Positions 26,219 to 33,318 of a stretch of 50,470 bases of DNA are shown here, one piece after another. The notes beneath the pieces were generated by a model that did no database searches, had not been told where the DNA came from, and saw only the letters and a list, made by a program, of their open reading frames with translations. The stretch spans positions 1 to 50,470 of the forward strand of contig JAJQGO010000026.1 in assembly GCA_021200415.1 (NCBI GenBank), read 5' to 3'. Position 1 is the stretch's first letter; every line of letters begins with the position of its first letter. The translations under genes were made by a program, and so were the position numbers. Source of the DNA: Ruminococcus sp. (GTDB taxonomy: Bacteria; Bacillota; Clostridia; Oscillospirales; Ruminococcaceae).

Positions 26219-26637
26219 GGCTGACCCGCCTTGCCGCACTCGGAGCATTTGCCGTAGAAAACAGTCTGTGAGGAATCTACGGTAAATCCGTGATGCTCGA
26301 GAATATGCCGGTTTACGCCTGTCAGGTACTGGCAGTCTATATGAATGAGCTTTCCGCATGAGGTGCATTTAAGGTGGAAATGCTCATGGCAGGAGGCGGA
26401 ATTTTCAACGTACTGAAAGCAAGCCCCTGTTGACCCGTCCAGAATATATTTGCGGACAAGCCCCTGCTCCACAAGCTTATCAAGCTGGCGGTAAATCGTG
26501 GCAGTGCCCATAGGAGTACCCTCGCCATCAAGAAAAGCGCTTATCTCCCGAACATTGGTGTGCCTGTCCTTATTGCTCATGAGGTAATCAAGGAGCTTTT
26601 CCTTTTGTTTGGTTTTGTAGCCGTTTGTAGTTTTCAT
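26215..26637 (-). CDS. zur: Fur-family zinc regulator (Zur-like)
   Basis: A 140-aa Fur-superfamily repressor. Residues about 10-80 are the winged helix (TATIYRQLDKLVEQGLV). The His-rich hinge SCHEHFHLKC and two CxxC pairs (CTSCGK, CSECGK) provide metal and structural zinc sites. It is first in an operon with znuA, znuC and znuB, which supports zinc sensing rather than iron. A palindrome over its own promoter suggests autoregulation. The ATG follows GGAGG. Confidence 0.9.
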   Translation of the reverse strand: MKTTNGYKTKQKEKLLDYLMSNKDRHTNVREISAFLDGEGTPMGTATIYRQLDKLVEQGLVRKYILDGSTGACFQYVENSASCHEHFHLKCTSCGKLIHIDCQYLTGVNRHILEHHGFTVDSSQTVFYGKCSECGKAGQP

Positions 26638-26654
26638 GAAATCCTCCGATGAAA

Positions 26655-26705
26655 TTGAAAATGATTCTTAATTTCAATTTTAGCACATTATTTATCCGTT
26701 GTCAA
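26655..26705 (-). promoter_or_regulatory. zur-znu promoter with Fur/Zur-type palindrome
   Basis: On the minus strand TTGACA (26700-26705), 17 bp and TAAAAT (26677-26682). An imperfect 23-bp palindrome with arms TTGAAA and TTTCAA (26655-26677) abuts the -10 box on the downstream side. Operator function for Zur is inferred from position and operon content. Confidence 0.8.
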
Positions 26706-26801
26706 TAGGCATAAATCATCTTTTTTCATCATATGAAATAATGAGAGCCGCATAAATCCTCTGCGGCTTTGCCAATAATATTTTTGGAGCTGATACGGAT
26801 T

Positions 26802-27086
26802 ATGAACGATGAAGAAATAATTATAGCTGATGAAAAGTCGGAAATTCCCTGTGAGGACAGTGCGGAGGAGCTATTGAAAAAATATGACAGGAAGCGGACG
26901 CAGAGGGCGGATGATATTTTCGCAATGCAGGCTGTTGTGTGCGTGCTGGCAGCGGCGGCAATGCTCATTGCAAATTTTGCGTGTCCGGAAATATGCGCGC
27001 CCATCTACGATAAAATATGTGCCCTCGTATGGGACGGGCATGAGCTTATACCAAATCCCATAGATGAAATTCTGTCACGCCTGTGA
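26802..27086 (+). CDS. Small membrane protein upstream of the M50 protease
   Basis: A 94-aa protein with an acidic N-terminus (about 1-35), one membrane helix (about 43-60) and a short extracytoplasmic tail ending near NPIDEILSRL. Its stop overlaps the start of the SpoIVFB-like protease gene. In Bacillus the SpoIVFB protease is paired with SpoIVFA; this protein sits in the equivalent place but is far shorter and has no LytM domain, so any partner role is inference. The ribosome binding site is weak (GGAG 15 nt away). A GCCGCA/TGCGGC hairpin lies at 26741-26766, just upstream. Confidence 0.65.
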   Translation: MNDEEIIIADEKSEIPCEDSAEELLKKYDRKRTQRADDIFAMQAVVCVLAAAAMLIANFACPEICAPIYDKICALVWDGHELIPNPIDEILSRL

Positions 27087-27640
27087 GCCTGACAATCGGC
27101 GGTGTAAGGCTGCGCATAGATTTTACGTTTCTTGTGTTTTCGGCTATGCTTTTTCTCCTGAGGGACAGCCGCACGGCATTTGCCTTTCTCACGGTGTGTC
27201 TTGTTCACGAATCAGCCCACGCAGCCGTACTGCGCCTTGTGGGAGGCAGACTTTCCGAGATAATTTTCCTTGGCATGGGAATAAGAATGATTCCCCAAAG
27301 AAATAAGCTTTTGTCCGCGAAAAGAGAGCTGGCTGTGCTGCTTGCGGGACCTGCGGCAAATCTTGTGCTGTTCGCAGCATTTTCCCTGAAGGATTCGGGA
27401 AATTATTTTGCCTTTCTCAATTTATGCGCGGCGCTTTTCAATCTCCTCCCCTACAGCTTTCTTGACGGCGGAGCTGCCCTGAATCTCCTGTTCGGGTTCA
27501 TGCGGTATTCCTCCCCTGTCCTCGCGGCAGTCAGGCTTCTGCCTGTTCTCTTTGCAGTGTATGCTGTAATCGAATATGGAAATCCATTTTTTATTCCTCT
27601 GTTTGTATCGATTTTTTATTTTTTGTCTGAATTCAGATAA
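27083..27640 (+). CDS. Site-2 protease, SpoIVFB-like (M50)
   Basis: A 185-aa intramembrane zinc metalloprotease. The HExxH motif is HESAH (42-46) in the second hydrophobic segment, and the third zinc-ligand region is LPYSFLDGGA (near 125), matching the NPxxxxDGG motif with a shifted start. About five membrane segments. It lacks the C-terminal CBS domain of Bacillus SpoIVFB. The start is GTG, overlapping the upstream stop. In spore formers this family releases sigma-K; here the substrate is unknown. Confidence 0.83.
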   Translation: MSLTIGGVRLRIDFTFLVFSAMLFLLRDSRTAFAFLTVCLVHESAHAAVLRLVGGRLSEIIFLGMGIRMIPQRNKLLSAKRELAVLLAGPAANLVLFAAFSLKDSGNYFAFLNLCAALFNLLPYSFLDGGAALNLLFGFMRYSSPVLAAVRLLPVLFAVYAVIEYGNPFFIPLFVSIFYFLSEFR

Positions 27641-27676
27641 GCCCATTGTGCAAATCAACGAAATGTCAAAAATCCG

Positions 27677-27705
27677 CTTGACAGACGAAGTTTTACATGA
27701 TAAGA
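27677..27705 (+). promoter_or_regulatory. Promoter of the zinc-ribbon membrane protein gene
   Basis: TTGACA (27677-27682), 17-bp spacer and TAAGAT (27700-27705), about 55 bp before the chosen ATG. Confidence 0.7.
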
Positions 27706-27759
27706 TTTATATGGTTTTTATGCCAAAAAATTATGAAAATTACTATGGAGGATTGTTTT

Positions 27760-28476
27760 ATGGCATTTTGTAAATTTTGCGGAAAGCAAATTTCTGAGGG
27801 TACTGTTTGTGACGAATGCAAGGCTAATCAGCCGGAGGCACAGCCTGCTCCCGAGGTAAATTATCAGTCACCCGTTGATCAGGCACCTGTTGCTGATCAG
27901 GCTCCCGCTGACGGCGGCGCAGGCGGAAACGATAAGAAGAAGCTCATTGTTGCCGGAGGTATCGCAGTTGTAGCTATTATCATTATTATCGCTATTATCA
28001 GCTCAATTGCAGGCGGCGGTTATAAGGATCCTATCAATGACTTCATTAAGGGTATCAACAAGGCTGACAGTCAGAAGGTTATGGAGGCTTGTTTCCCTAA
28101 GGATTGGCTTGAGGAAATGGCTGATGATGAAGACCTTGACCTTAAGGAACTCTATGATGAGCTTGACGAGGAATATGAGGATGTGCTTGATGATTGGGAA
28201 GATTACTACGGCAAGAACGTTAAGCTTTCCTTCGATTTCGAGGATAAAAAGGAACTCAGCAGCAAGAAGCTCAGCAACTATGAGGACGATTACGATGATT
28301 ACTATGACATGGACGTAGAAATCACAAAGGGCTACAAGGTCAGCGGTACATTGACAATCGAAGGCAAGGACGACGATGACGAAGAGGATATAGAAATTAT
28401 CGTTGTTAAAATCAAGGGCGAAGGCTGGTTTGTTTGCCTTTCAGACGGTGATTTGGCAGATTTCGTTGATTTCTGA
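27760..28476 (+). CDS. Zinc-ribbon membrane protein with acidic outer domain
   Basis: A 238-aa protein beginning with a short zinc ribbon (CKFCGK and CDEC, two CxxC pairs in the first 20 residues). A Pro/Ala/Gln-rich linker, a basic stop-transfer (DKKK) and one very hydrophobic helix (about 65-85) follow. The outer domain is rich in Asp, Glu and Lys, with a beta-rich end. The ATG at 27760 is chosen for its GGAGG site and because it places the first CxxC at the start. Many Firmicutes have such zinc-ribbon single-pass proteins of unknown role. Confidence 0.8.
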   Translation: MAFCKFCGKQISEGTVCDECKANQPEAQPAPEVNYQSPVDQAPVADQAPADGGAGGNDKKKLIVAGGIAVVAIIIIIAIISSIAGGGYKDPINDFIKGINKADSQKVMEACFPKDWLEEMADDEDLDLKELYDELDEEYEDVLDDWEDYYGKNVKLSFDFEDKKELSSKKLSNYEDDYDDYYDMDVEITKGYKVSGTLTIEGKDDDDEEDIEIIVVKIKGEGWFVCLSDGDLADFVDF

Positions 28477-28507
28477 TCTATACATATCAAACATTCAAAC
28501 AATCAAA

Positions 28508-28542
28508 AAATGCAGGCATTTACGTGCCTGCATTTGAATTTT
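28508..28542. terminator. Intrinsic terminator
   Basis: An 11-bp stem (about 28508-28518 with 28525-28535) with a short AT-rich tail follows the zinc-ribbon gene. The T run is interrupted, so some readthrough into ybaK is likely. Confidence 0.7.
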
Positions 28543-28552
28543 AGGTGATAAT

Positions 28553-29029
28553 ATGGCAAAGGAACTTAAAACCAACGCAATGCGTTTTCTCGACAAAAAT
28601 AATATCGAGTATAAAATAAATATTTACGAATGCGAGGAGTTCATTGACGGCGTTACTGTGGCGGAAAAGCTCGGGCAGCCTATGGAGGAGGCTTTCAAAA
28701 CTCTCGTTGCGCAGGGGAAAAGCGGAAATTATTACTGCTTTCTGCTTCCGGTGGCTATGGAGCTTGACTTGAAAAAGGCGGCAAAAAGCGTCGGTGAAAA
28801 ATCCGTGGAGCTTCTCCACGTGAAGGATATAACGAAAGTTACGGGATATGTTCGGGGAGGCTGCACGCCCATCGGCATGAAAAAGCAGTTCATGACCGTT
28901 GTTCACTCGTCCGCGGAGGAGCTTGAACTGTTCTACATCAGCGGCGGGAGAATCGGGACGCAGATTCAACTTTCTCCACAGGAGCTTGTGAAAGCCATAC
29001 GCGGAAAATTCGAAGATATTGTTATGTAA
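28553..29029 (+). CDS. ybaK: Cys-tRNA(Pro)/Cys-tRNA(Cys) deacylase
   Basis: A 158-aa YbaK/EbsC-family editing protein that hydrolyses mischarged Cys-tRNA(Pro) in trans. The catalytic Lys is expected in AFKTLVAQG, and the substrate-pocket Gly block is GYVRGGCTPIGMKK, both family signatures. Length is typical. It starts 10 bp after the preceding terminator tail; a GGTGATA site precedes the ATG. Monocistronic or a readthrough product. Confidence 0.93.
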   Translation: MAKELKTNAMRFLDKNNIEYKINIYECEEFIDGVTVAEKLGQPMEEAFKTLVAQGKSGNYYCFLLPVAMELDLKKAAKSVGEKSVELLHVKDITKVTGYVRGGCTPIGMKKQFMTVVHSSAEELELFYISGGRIGTQIQLSPQELVKAIRGKFEDIVM

Positions 29030-29030
29030 A

Positions 29031-29070
29031 AAAACGGAATACGGCTTATGTGCCGTATTCCGTTTTTGTT
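29031..29070. terminator. Bidirectional terminator
   Basis: A perfect 13-bp stem (29033-29045 with 29051-29063), flanked by A and T runs, lies between ybaK and the convergent dockerin protein gene. Confidence 0.92.
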
Positions 29071-29088
29071 TGTGTTTGTTTTAATATA

Positions 29089-31089
29089 TTATGCCGTCAT
29101 ATAATCCTCAAAGGTATCCGTTCCGCCGACAGCCGTGTAAGCGTAATACGACAGAATAAACGATGCGTCAACTGCGTCAACAACGGAATCTCCGTTCACG
29201 TCAGCCGCAAGCTCCTGTGCCTCTGTGAAATCAGAGGGCTGTGAGGTTGCCTTTTTAGCATACTCCGAGAGAACGTATGAAGCGTCAATTGCGTCAATGA
29301 CGTTGTTTCCGTCTACATCGCCAAGAGCTACTGTATCTGCTGAATTAAAGTGAATAGTAGCGTTTGTGAGGCATTCGTTGCCGTTTTCGATAGTAATCTC
29401 ATTCCATTCGCTTTCTGTGCCTGTGTAATAAACGTCGGTTAGACTTGTGCAACCAGTAAACGCATATCTTTCGATACTCGTCACACTATCTGAAATTGTA
29501 ATACTCGTTAATCCAGTACAGCTCTCAAATACACTTTCCCCGATACTCGTTACGTTGTCCGGAATCGTAATACTTGTTAAGCCAATACATTCAGAAAACG
29601 CTCCGTTTCCAATATATGTTACGCTATCAGGAATTATAATATTTGTCAAACCAGTGCAGAGACAAAATGACTCATTGCCAATACTCGTTACACTGTCCGG
29701 AATTGTAATATTTGTCAAACGAGCGCAGTCCCAAAATGCTTCATATCCAATACTCGTCACTGTATATCCATCAATCTCAGACGGGATTTCCAAATCGCCC
29801 TCAACACTGCGGTCGCAGCCCGTGATTTCAATTGTTCCATCGTCTAAAATCTCATATGAAAACGGTGATATGGTTTCAACAGGGTCTGCGGTTGTAGTTG
29901 TTGTGGTGGTTACTTCCGTGGTTGTCGTAGTAGTTGTTGTTGTTGTAGTTGTCGTTGTAGTCGTAGTTGTTGTAGTCGTGGTTTCAACAGGGTCGGGAAG
30001 CTCGCCTGCCACAAGAGTGTATGTTTCGTACGCTACCTCCGGATACTCAACGCCGTCAGCCGTAATGTTGGAATATACCGTTCTCAGCAGACTTGATTCA
30101 TCCGCATCCTTAAGCTGTCCGATTTGCTCAAGAACAGCAGCCGCAATTGCAAGATGTCCCTTCTGGTTAGGGTGAATGTCCCTGTCGTCGCCCGAAAGCT
30201 GAATATTCGTGAAGTAGTAAGCGTATCCCTGATCAGCGTCAGTCTGTGCAGCACCTGATGTGAACTCGCCGTAGATGTCGGCAATTTTGAATTCATATGT
30301 AGATGTCAGCGACGTGAGATCCTCCTGAAAAGCGTCCATGACATACTTAAAGGTGTTTCTCAGAAGCTTTACTGCCGAAGCATAGCTTGCGTAATCAGCT
30401 CCCGTTCCGAATTTTGAATCCCAGTATTCAGACGAGAACTGGAGAGGCTGATAAACAGTCTGAACAATAATTTCGGCATCGGGATTATACTCATCAATCA
30501 GCGCAATGATTTCGGCAATGTTGGGGATAACCTCGTCCTGAACGTATCCCGTGCCGCCGCTTTTTCCTGCGAGATCCTGTTTAAGTCCGCTGATGAAGGC
30601 GCTTGCCTGAAGAAGATTCGAGGAGAGATAATCCATAAGTATATCCTGATCGAGAAGCTCCTCAGCGTCCGCAATTGTGGGATTTTCGGGAATATCATCA
30701 GCTGTTTTGCCCTCTGCGAGAATATCGTTTGAAGCGGCAAAATCCAATGAATATTTGAGTGTTTCGAGGATTATATCATTTCCTCCGATTGATACAACAA
30801 CGACCTCCGCGTCATCGACAATTCCGGCAGTTCCGGTAAGCTGAGCATAAAGGTCATCTGTTTTATAGCCGCTTACGGCATAATTTTCAACGTCCCAGCC
30901 GAGATAGTCACCGCATATTTCGCCGTAGTTATACTCCCCGTCAGTCAGACCGTATCCGGAAGCAATGCTGTCCCCTAAGATTACGAGTGTTTCATCTGCC
31001 GCAGAGCTTTCAGCAGTAGAATAAAACGGCGTGCAGAGAGCAGAGATTCCTATTACAGCTGAGAGCAGAACCGATAGCTTTTTTTTCAT
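29089..31089 (-). CDS. Secreted SGNH esterase with BspA-type leucine-rich repeats and dockerin
   Basis: A 666-aa modular cellulosome-type protein. The ATG at 31089 follows GGAGG and gives a signal peptide (1-31). The SGNH domain (about 32-335) has ILGDSIASG (Ser41), SIGGND and the His motif DIHPNQKGHLA. A nearly pure Thr linker (about 365-400) follows. Five tandem 23-residue BspA/LRR_5 repeats (VTSIG..F..C..LT.I.IPDS) occupy about 425-545. A C-terminal dockerin has GDVDGNNVIDAIDASYVLS and ADVNGDSVVDAVDASFILS calcium loops. This dockerin differs from those of the GH5 and GH26 proteins at the recognition positions, so it may bind another cohesin. The repeats may mediate adhesion or substrate binding. 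Esterase on acetyl or feruloyl groups is inferred. Confidence 0.9.
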   Translation of the reverse strand: MKKKLSVLLSAVIGISALCTPFYSTAESSAADETLVILGDSIASGYGLTDGEYNYGEICGDYLGWDVENYAVSGYKTDDLYAQLTGTAGIVDDAEVVVVSIGGNDIILETLKYSLDFAASNDILAEGKTADDIPENPTIADAEELLDQDILMDYLSSNLLQASAFISGLKQDLAGKSGGTGYVQDEVIPNIAEIIALIDEYNPDAEIIVQTVYQPLQFSSEYWDSKFGTGADYASYASAVKLLRNTFKYVMDAFQEDLTSLTSTYEFKIADIYGEFTSGAAQTDADQGYAYYFTNIQLSGDDRDIHPNQKGHLAIAAAVLEQIGQLKDADESSLLRTVYSNITADGVEYPEVAYETYTLVAGELPDPVETTTTTTTTTTTTTTTTTTTTTTEVTTTTTTTADPVETISPFSYEILDDGTIEITGCDRSVEGDLEIPSEIDGYTVTSIGYEAFWDCARLTNITIPDSVTSIGNESFCLCTGLTNIIIPDSVTYIGNGAFSECIGLTSITIPDNVTSIGESVFESCTGLTSITISDSVTSIERYAFTGCTSLTDVYYTGTESEWNEITIENGNECLTNATIHFNSADTVALGDVDGNNVIDAIDASYVLSEYAKKATSQPSDFTEAQELAADVNGDSVVDAVDASFILSYYAYTAVGGTDTFEDYMTA
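29450..29770 (-). repeat. Five 69-bp repeats coding leucine-rich repeats
   Basis: Five tandem, diverged 69-bp units within the dockerin esterase gene encode the 23-residue LRR_5 repeats. The third and fourth units are closest at the DNA level, consistent with expansion by unequal crossing over. Confidence 0.8.
29889..29992 (-). repeat. Low-complexity ACN-codon tract coding a poly-Thr linker
   Basis: About 100 bp of almost uninterrupted ACN codons encode the Thr-rich interdomain linker. The tract is prone to length change by slippage and a likely site of assembly error. Confidence 0.85.
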
Positions 31090-31160
31090 AGTTTTTTCCT
31101 CCATTAAATAAATTTGGCAATGCTTGCAGGTATTAAGTCGCATCACCTTTCAACATGATA

Positions 31161-31189
31161 ATTATAGCGTATTTTTTCAAATTTGTCAA
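31161..31189 (-). promoter_or_regulatory. Promoter of the SGNH-LRR-dockerin gene
   Basis: On the minus strand TTGACA (31184-31189), 17-bp spacer and TATAAT (31161-31166), leaving a leader of about 65 nt. Confidence 0.82.
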
Positions 31190-31255
31190 CATTTTGGCGA
31201 ATAAAAACAAATTCCAAATCTAATGATTAAAACAAAAATAAATATTCCTGAGGTA

Positions 31256-31312
31256 TTGACATTCCCGAACATTTGTTTTATAATAGCTTTACAAGGAATA
31301 GAACAAATGTTC
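31256..31312 (+). promoter_or_regulatory. Promoter with two LexA-like (SOS) boxes
   Basis: TTGACA (31256-31261), 17 bp and TATAAT (31279-31284). CGAACATTTGTTTT (31266-31279) fills the spacer and reaches the -10. A second box, GAACAAATGTTC (31301-31312), lies just past the expected transcription start and matches the Gram-positive SOS box GAAC-RNRY-GTTC exactly. Together the two also form an 11-bp inverted repeat. LexA control is inferred from the motif only. Confidence 0.7.
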
Positions 31313-31355
31313 TTATGCTATCTTATCGTGTGGACTGCATTTAAGGAGTGATATT

Positions 31356-31601
31356 GTGAAAGAGCTTATAAATGGTTACATACGAGGCTGCAATATGCTA
31401 AAGGAACGAATTGACGAACTGACGCAGACTATGAATGAGCTGCGCAAAAACGGAGGTGAGGATAAAATCGAGGAATTGAATCTTGAACAGCGAATCAGAC
31501 TTTTGTATACTGAGCATCGTCAGGCACAGGAAACAATCGAGTATCTTACGGCTTATATGAGGAGGGTTGAAGAGCGTGGCACGAAGAGAAACATACTCTG
31601 A
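31356..31601 (+). CDS. Short coiled-coil protein
   Basis: An 81-aa, mostly helical, highly charged protein with heptad-like spacing (about 10-70) and no membrane segment. It starts at GTG (31356) behind AAGGAG. It overlaps the next gene, a sigma-region-4-like protein, by 26 bp. Such pairs resemble small phage-type regulatory pairs (DUF1492-like plus sigma-like), but no phage genes lie nearby. First gene behind the LexA-like boxes. Function unknown. Confidence 0.7.
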   Translation: MKELINGYIRGCNMLKERIDELTQTMNELRKNGGEDKIEELNLEQRIRLLYTEHRQAQETIEYLTAYMRRVEERGTKRNIL

Positions 31602-31878
31602 TTCGTTTAACGGTGAGGCTGACAGGGGTATAAGGGCGCTGCTGGGTGAAGCTGATGATGAGCCGGACGGCAGAATAAGCCGGCTAAAAAAAATATTGTT
31701 AAATGTCATAAAAAATGAGCTAACCCCAAGACAAAGGGAAATAATTATGCTATACTATTTTAAGGAAATGGATATTGTCCGCATTGGCAGTCTGCTTGGC
31801 ATTACGCCGCAGGCTGTTTCTGCGGCAATGAAGCGTGCGCGCATTACAATATACCGCTATTTGCAGTATTACATCTGA
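31576..31878 (+). CDS. Sigma-70 region 4-like DNA-binding protein
   Basis: A 100-aa protein whose C-terminal half is a sigma-70 region 4 helix-turn-helix: LTPRQREIIMLYYFKEMDIV then IGSLLGITPQAVSAAMKRAR. It lacks region 2, so it is not a complete sigma factor; a regulator acting with core polymerase or a standalone DNA binder is likely. The GTG at 31576 is chosen because AGGAGGG lies 9 nt upstream, whereas the TTG three codons earlier is too close to that site. Co-transcribed with the coiled-coil gene and probably with the operon downstream. Confidence 0.8.
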   Translation: MARRETYSDSFNGEADRGIRALLGEADDEPDGRISRLKKILLNVIKNELTPRQREIIMLYYFKEMDIVRIGSLLGITPQAVSAAMKRARITIYRYLQYYI

Positions 31879-31892
31879 TGGAGGTGATTTCC

Positions 31893-33221
31893 CTGAATAC
31901 GCCAGTTTACGATTTTTTGAGAAGCTATGCTTCAAGCGGCACTCTCAGGTGCCATATGCCCGGGCACAAGGGGCGGTGCTCTGCGGATATTCCCGAAAAT
32001 CCCTACGAGCTTGACATAACTGAAATCTGCGGAGCTGACAGCCTGTTTGAGGCTGATGGAATAATCGCGGAAAGCGAGAGAAATATGTCGGGGCTGTACG
32101 AAACGGCAGGAACTGTTTATTCCGCGGGAGGCTCGACCCTCTGCATCCAGACTATGCTTGCCCTCATGAAGCAGGAAAACAGACGTGTTTACGCAGTCAG
32201 AAACGTCCACAGGGCTTTTCTTAATTCGGCTGCGCTCCTTGATCTTGAGGTGGAGTGGATTATTCCCGAATACAGCGGCGGAATTTTGTCGTGCAGGATT
32301 GACTATGATGAGGTTGAGGACGCTGTTTCAAAATGCGAAAAGCCCTTCTGCATTTACGTGACCTCCCCCGATTATACGGGAAAAACTGCGGATATAAAGA
32401 CTCTTTCGGCAATCTGCAAAAAATACGGCGCAAGACTTCTTGTGGACGGCGCACACGGAGCGCATCTTGCCTTCTTTGAGCAAAGCTGCCATCCTATAGC
32501 CTTGGGAGCTGATTTGTGCTGCGACTCGGCACATAAAATGCTGCCTGCATTGACGGGAGCTGCAACGCTTCACACCTCGTCGGCTGAATACGCCTGCCGC
32601 CTTAAACAGACAATGACTCTCTTTGCGTCAACAAGTCCCTCATACCTGATTATGGCAAGCCTTGACCTGTGCAATAAATATATTGCGGAGGATATACGGA
32701 GGGATATTGCCGAAAATATCGGGTATATATCAGGCTTCAGAGAAAAATTTTCAGGAAGGCTCATCTTTGCGGAGGGCGAACCCTTTCACATGACGATAAG
32801 AGCTGCGGAATCGGGATACAGCGGCATCGACCTTGCCCGTGAGCTTCGGCTTCAGGGCGTTGAATGCGAATATGCCGACAGCGGCCTTACAGTTCTGCTC
32901 ATGTCCCCCATGAACCGCCGTGAGGATTATCAGCGTCTTGATACGGCACTTGATAATGCCCTGAAAAATCTGATTCCCCACGAGCCGAAATGCGAAAGGA
33001 TTGAACTTCCCGTGCCAAGAAAAATCATGAGCATCAGAAATGCCGTGTTTGCTCCGTCGGAGGAGATACCTGTTGAGCGTGCCGAGGGCAGAATCTGCGC
33101 ATCCGTAAAAATTCCGTGTCCGCCTGCCGTGCCTATAGCTGTCAGCGGCGAGCTTATAACGGAAAAACACATAAATATTTTTAAAAGGTATGGCATTTTA
33201 ACGGTAAATGTGGTAAAATGA
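31893..33221 (+). CDS. PLP-dependent Orn/Lys/Arg decarboxylase family protein
   Basis: A 442-aa fold-type I PLP enzyme of the basic amino acid decarboxylase family (short, YaaO-like). It has RCHMPGHKG near the N-terminus, SAGGSTLCIQTM, the PLP-phosphate Asp in LLVDGAHGAH and the Schiff-base Lys in DSAHKMLPALTG. Family proteins usually begin MNTPxYDF. Here LNTPVYDF begins at CTG (31893), preceded by a perfect GGAGGTGAT site 4 nt upstream, so CTG is the likely start. The ATG at 31878 overlaps the previous stop and lies on the ribosome binding site. Substrate unknown; in Firmicutes this gene commonly lies next to tmk/holB without a clear metabolic link. Confidence 0.85.
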   Translation: MNTPVYDFLRSYASSGTLRCHMPGHKGRCSADIPENPYELDITEICGADSLFEADGIIAESERNMSGLYETAGTVYSAGGSTLCIQTMLALMKQENRRVYAVRNVHRAFLNSAALLDLEVEWIIPEYSGGILSCRIDYDEVEDAVSKCEKPFCIYVTSPDYTGKTADIKTLSAICKKYGARLLVDGAHGAHLAFFEQSCHPIALGADLCCDSAHKMLPALTGAATLHTSSAEYACRLKQTMTLFASTSPSYLIMASLDLCNKYIAEDIRRDIAENIGYISGFREKFSGRLIFAEGEPFHMTIRAAESGYSGIDLARELRLQGVECEYADSGLTVLLMSPMNRREDYQRLDTALDNALKNLIPHEPKCERIELPVPRKIMSIRNAVFAPSEEIPVERAEGRICASVKIPCPPAVPIAVSGELITEKHINIFKRYGILTVNVVK

Positions 33222-33245
33222 AGGTATAGGCAAGGAGGAATCACT

Positions 33246-33317
33246 ATGAAGCTTATATTTGCAAGCAGCGGAGCTGCAATGCCCATGACTGACGGAAAGG
33301 GCTTCGGGAAGGCTTGA
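33246..33317 (+). CDS. 23-residue micro-ORF ahead of holB
   Basis: ATG with a strong AAGGAGG site 7 nt upstream opens a 23-codon frame (MKLIFASSGAAMPMTDGKGF, then GKA) that ends one base before the holB ATG. holB has no comparable ribosome binding site of its own, so the micro-ORF probably couples translation into holB. Its first residues MKLIFA resemble the start of the c-di-AMP receptor DarA/YaaQ, whose gene lies at this place in many Firmicutes, so it may be a remnant; that is speculation. Confidence 0.5.
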   Translation: MKLIFASSGAAMPMTDGKGFGKA

Positions 33318-33318
33318 T

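Noticed and set aside
29889-29992. Possible CRISPR-like or microsatellite array
   Set aside because: The repeat is a codon-level Thr tract inside a coding region, without spacers.
29447-30175. Long plus-strand open frame antisense to the dockerin esterase gene
   Set aside because: It mirrors the Thr-codon tract and leucine-rich repeats of the real gene (poly-Val and repeats), with no ribosome binding site; a shadow of repetitive DNA.
31356-31878. Prophage remnant
   Set aside because: The pair resembles phage regulatory genes, but no integrase, attachment repeats or structural genes are nearby and the downstream genes are housekeeping.
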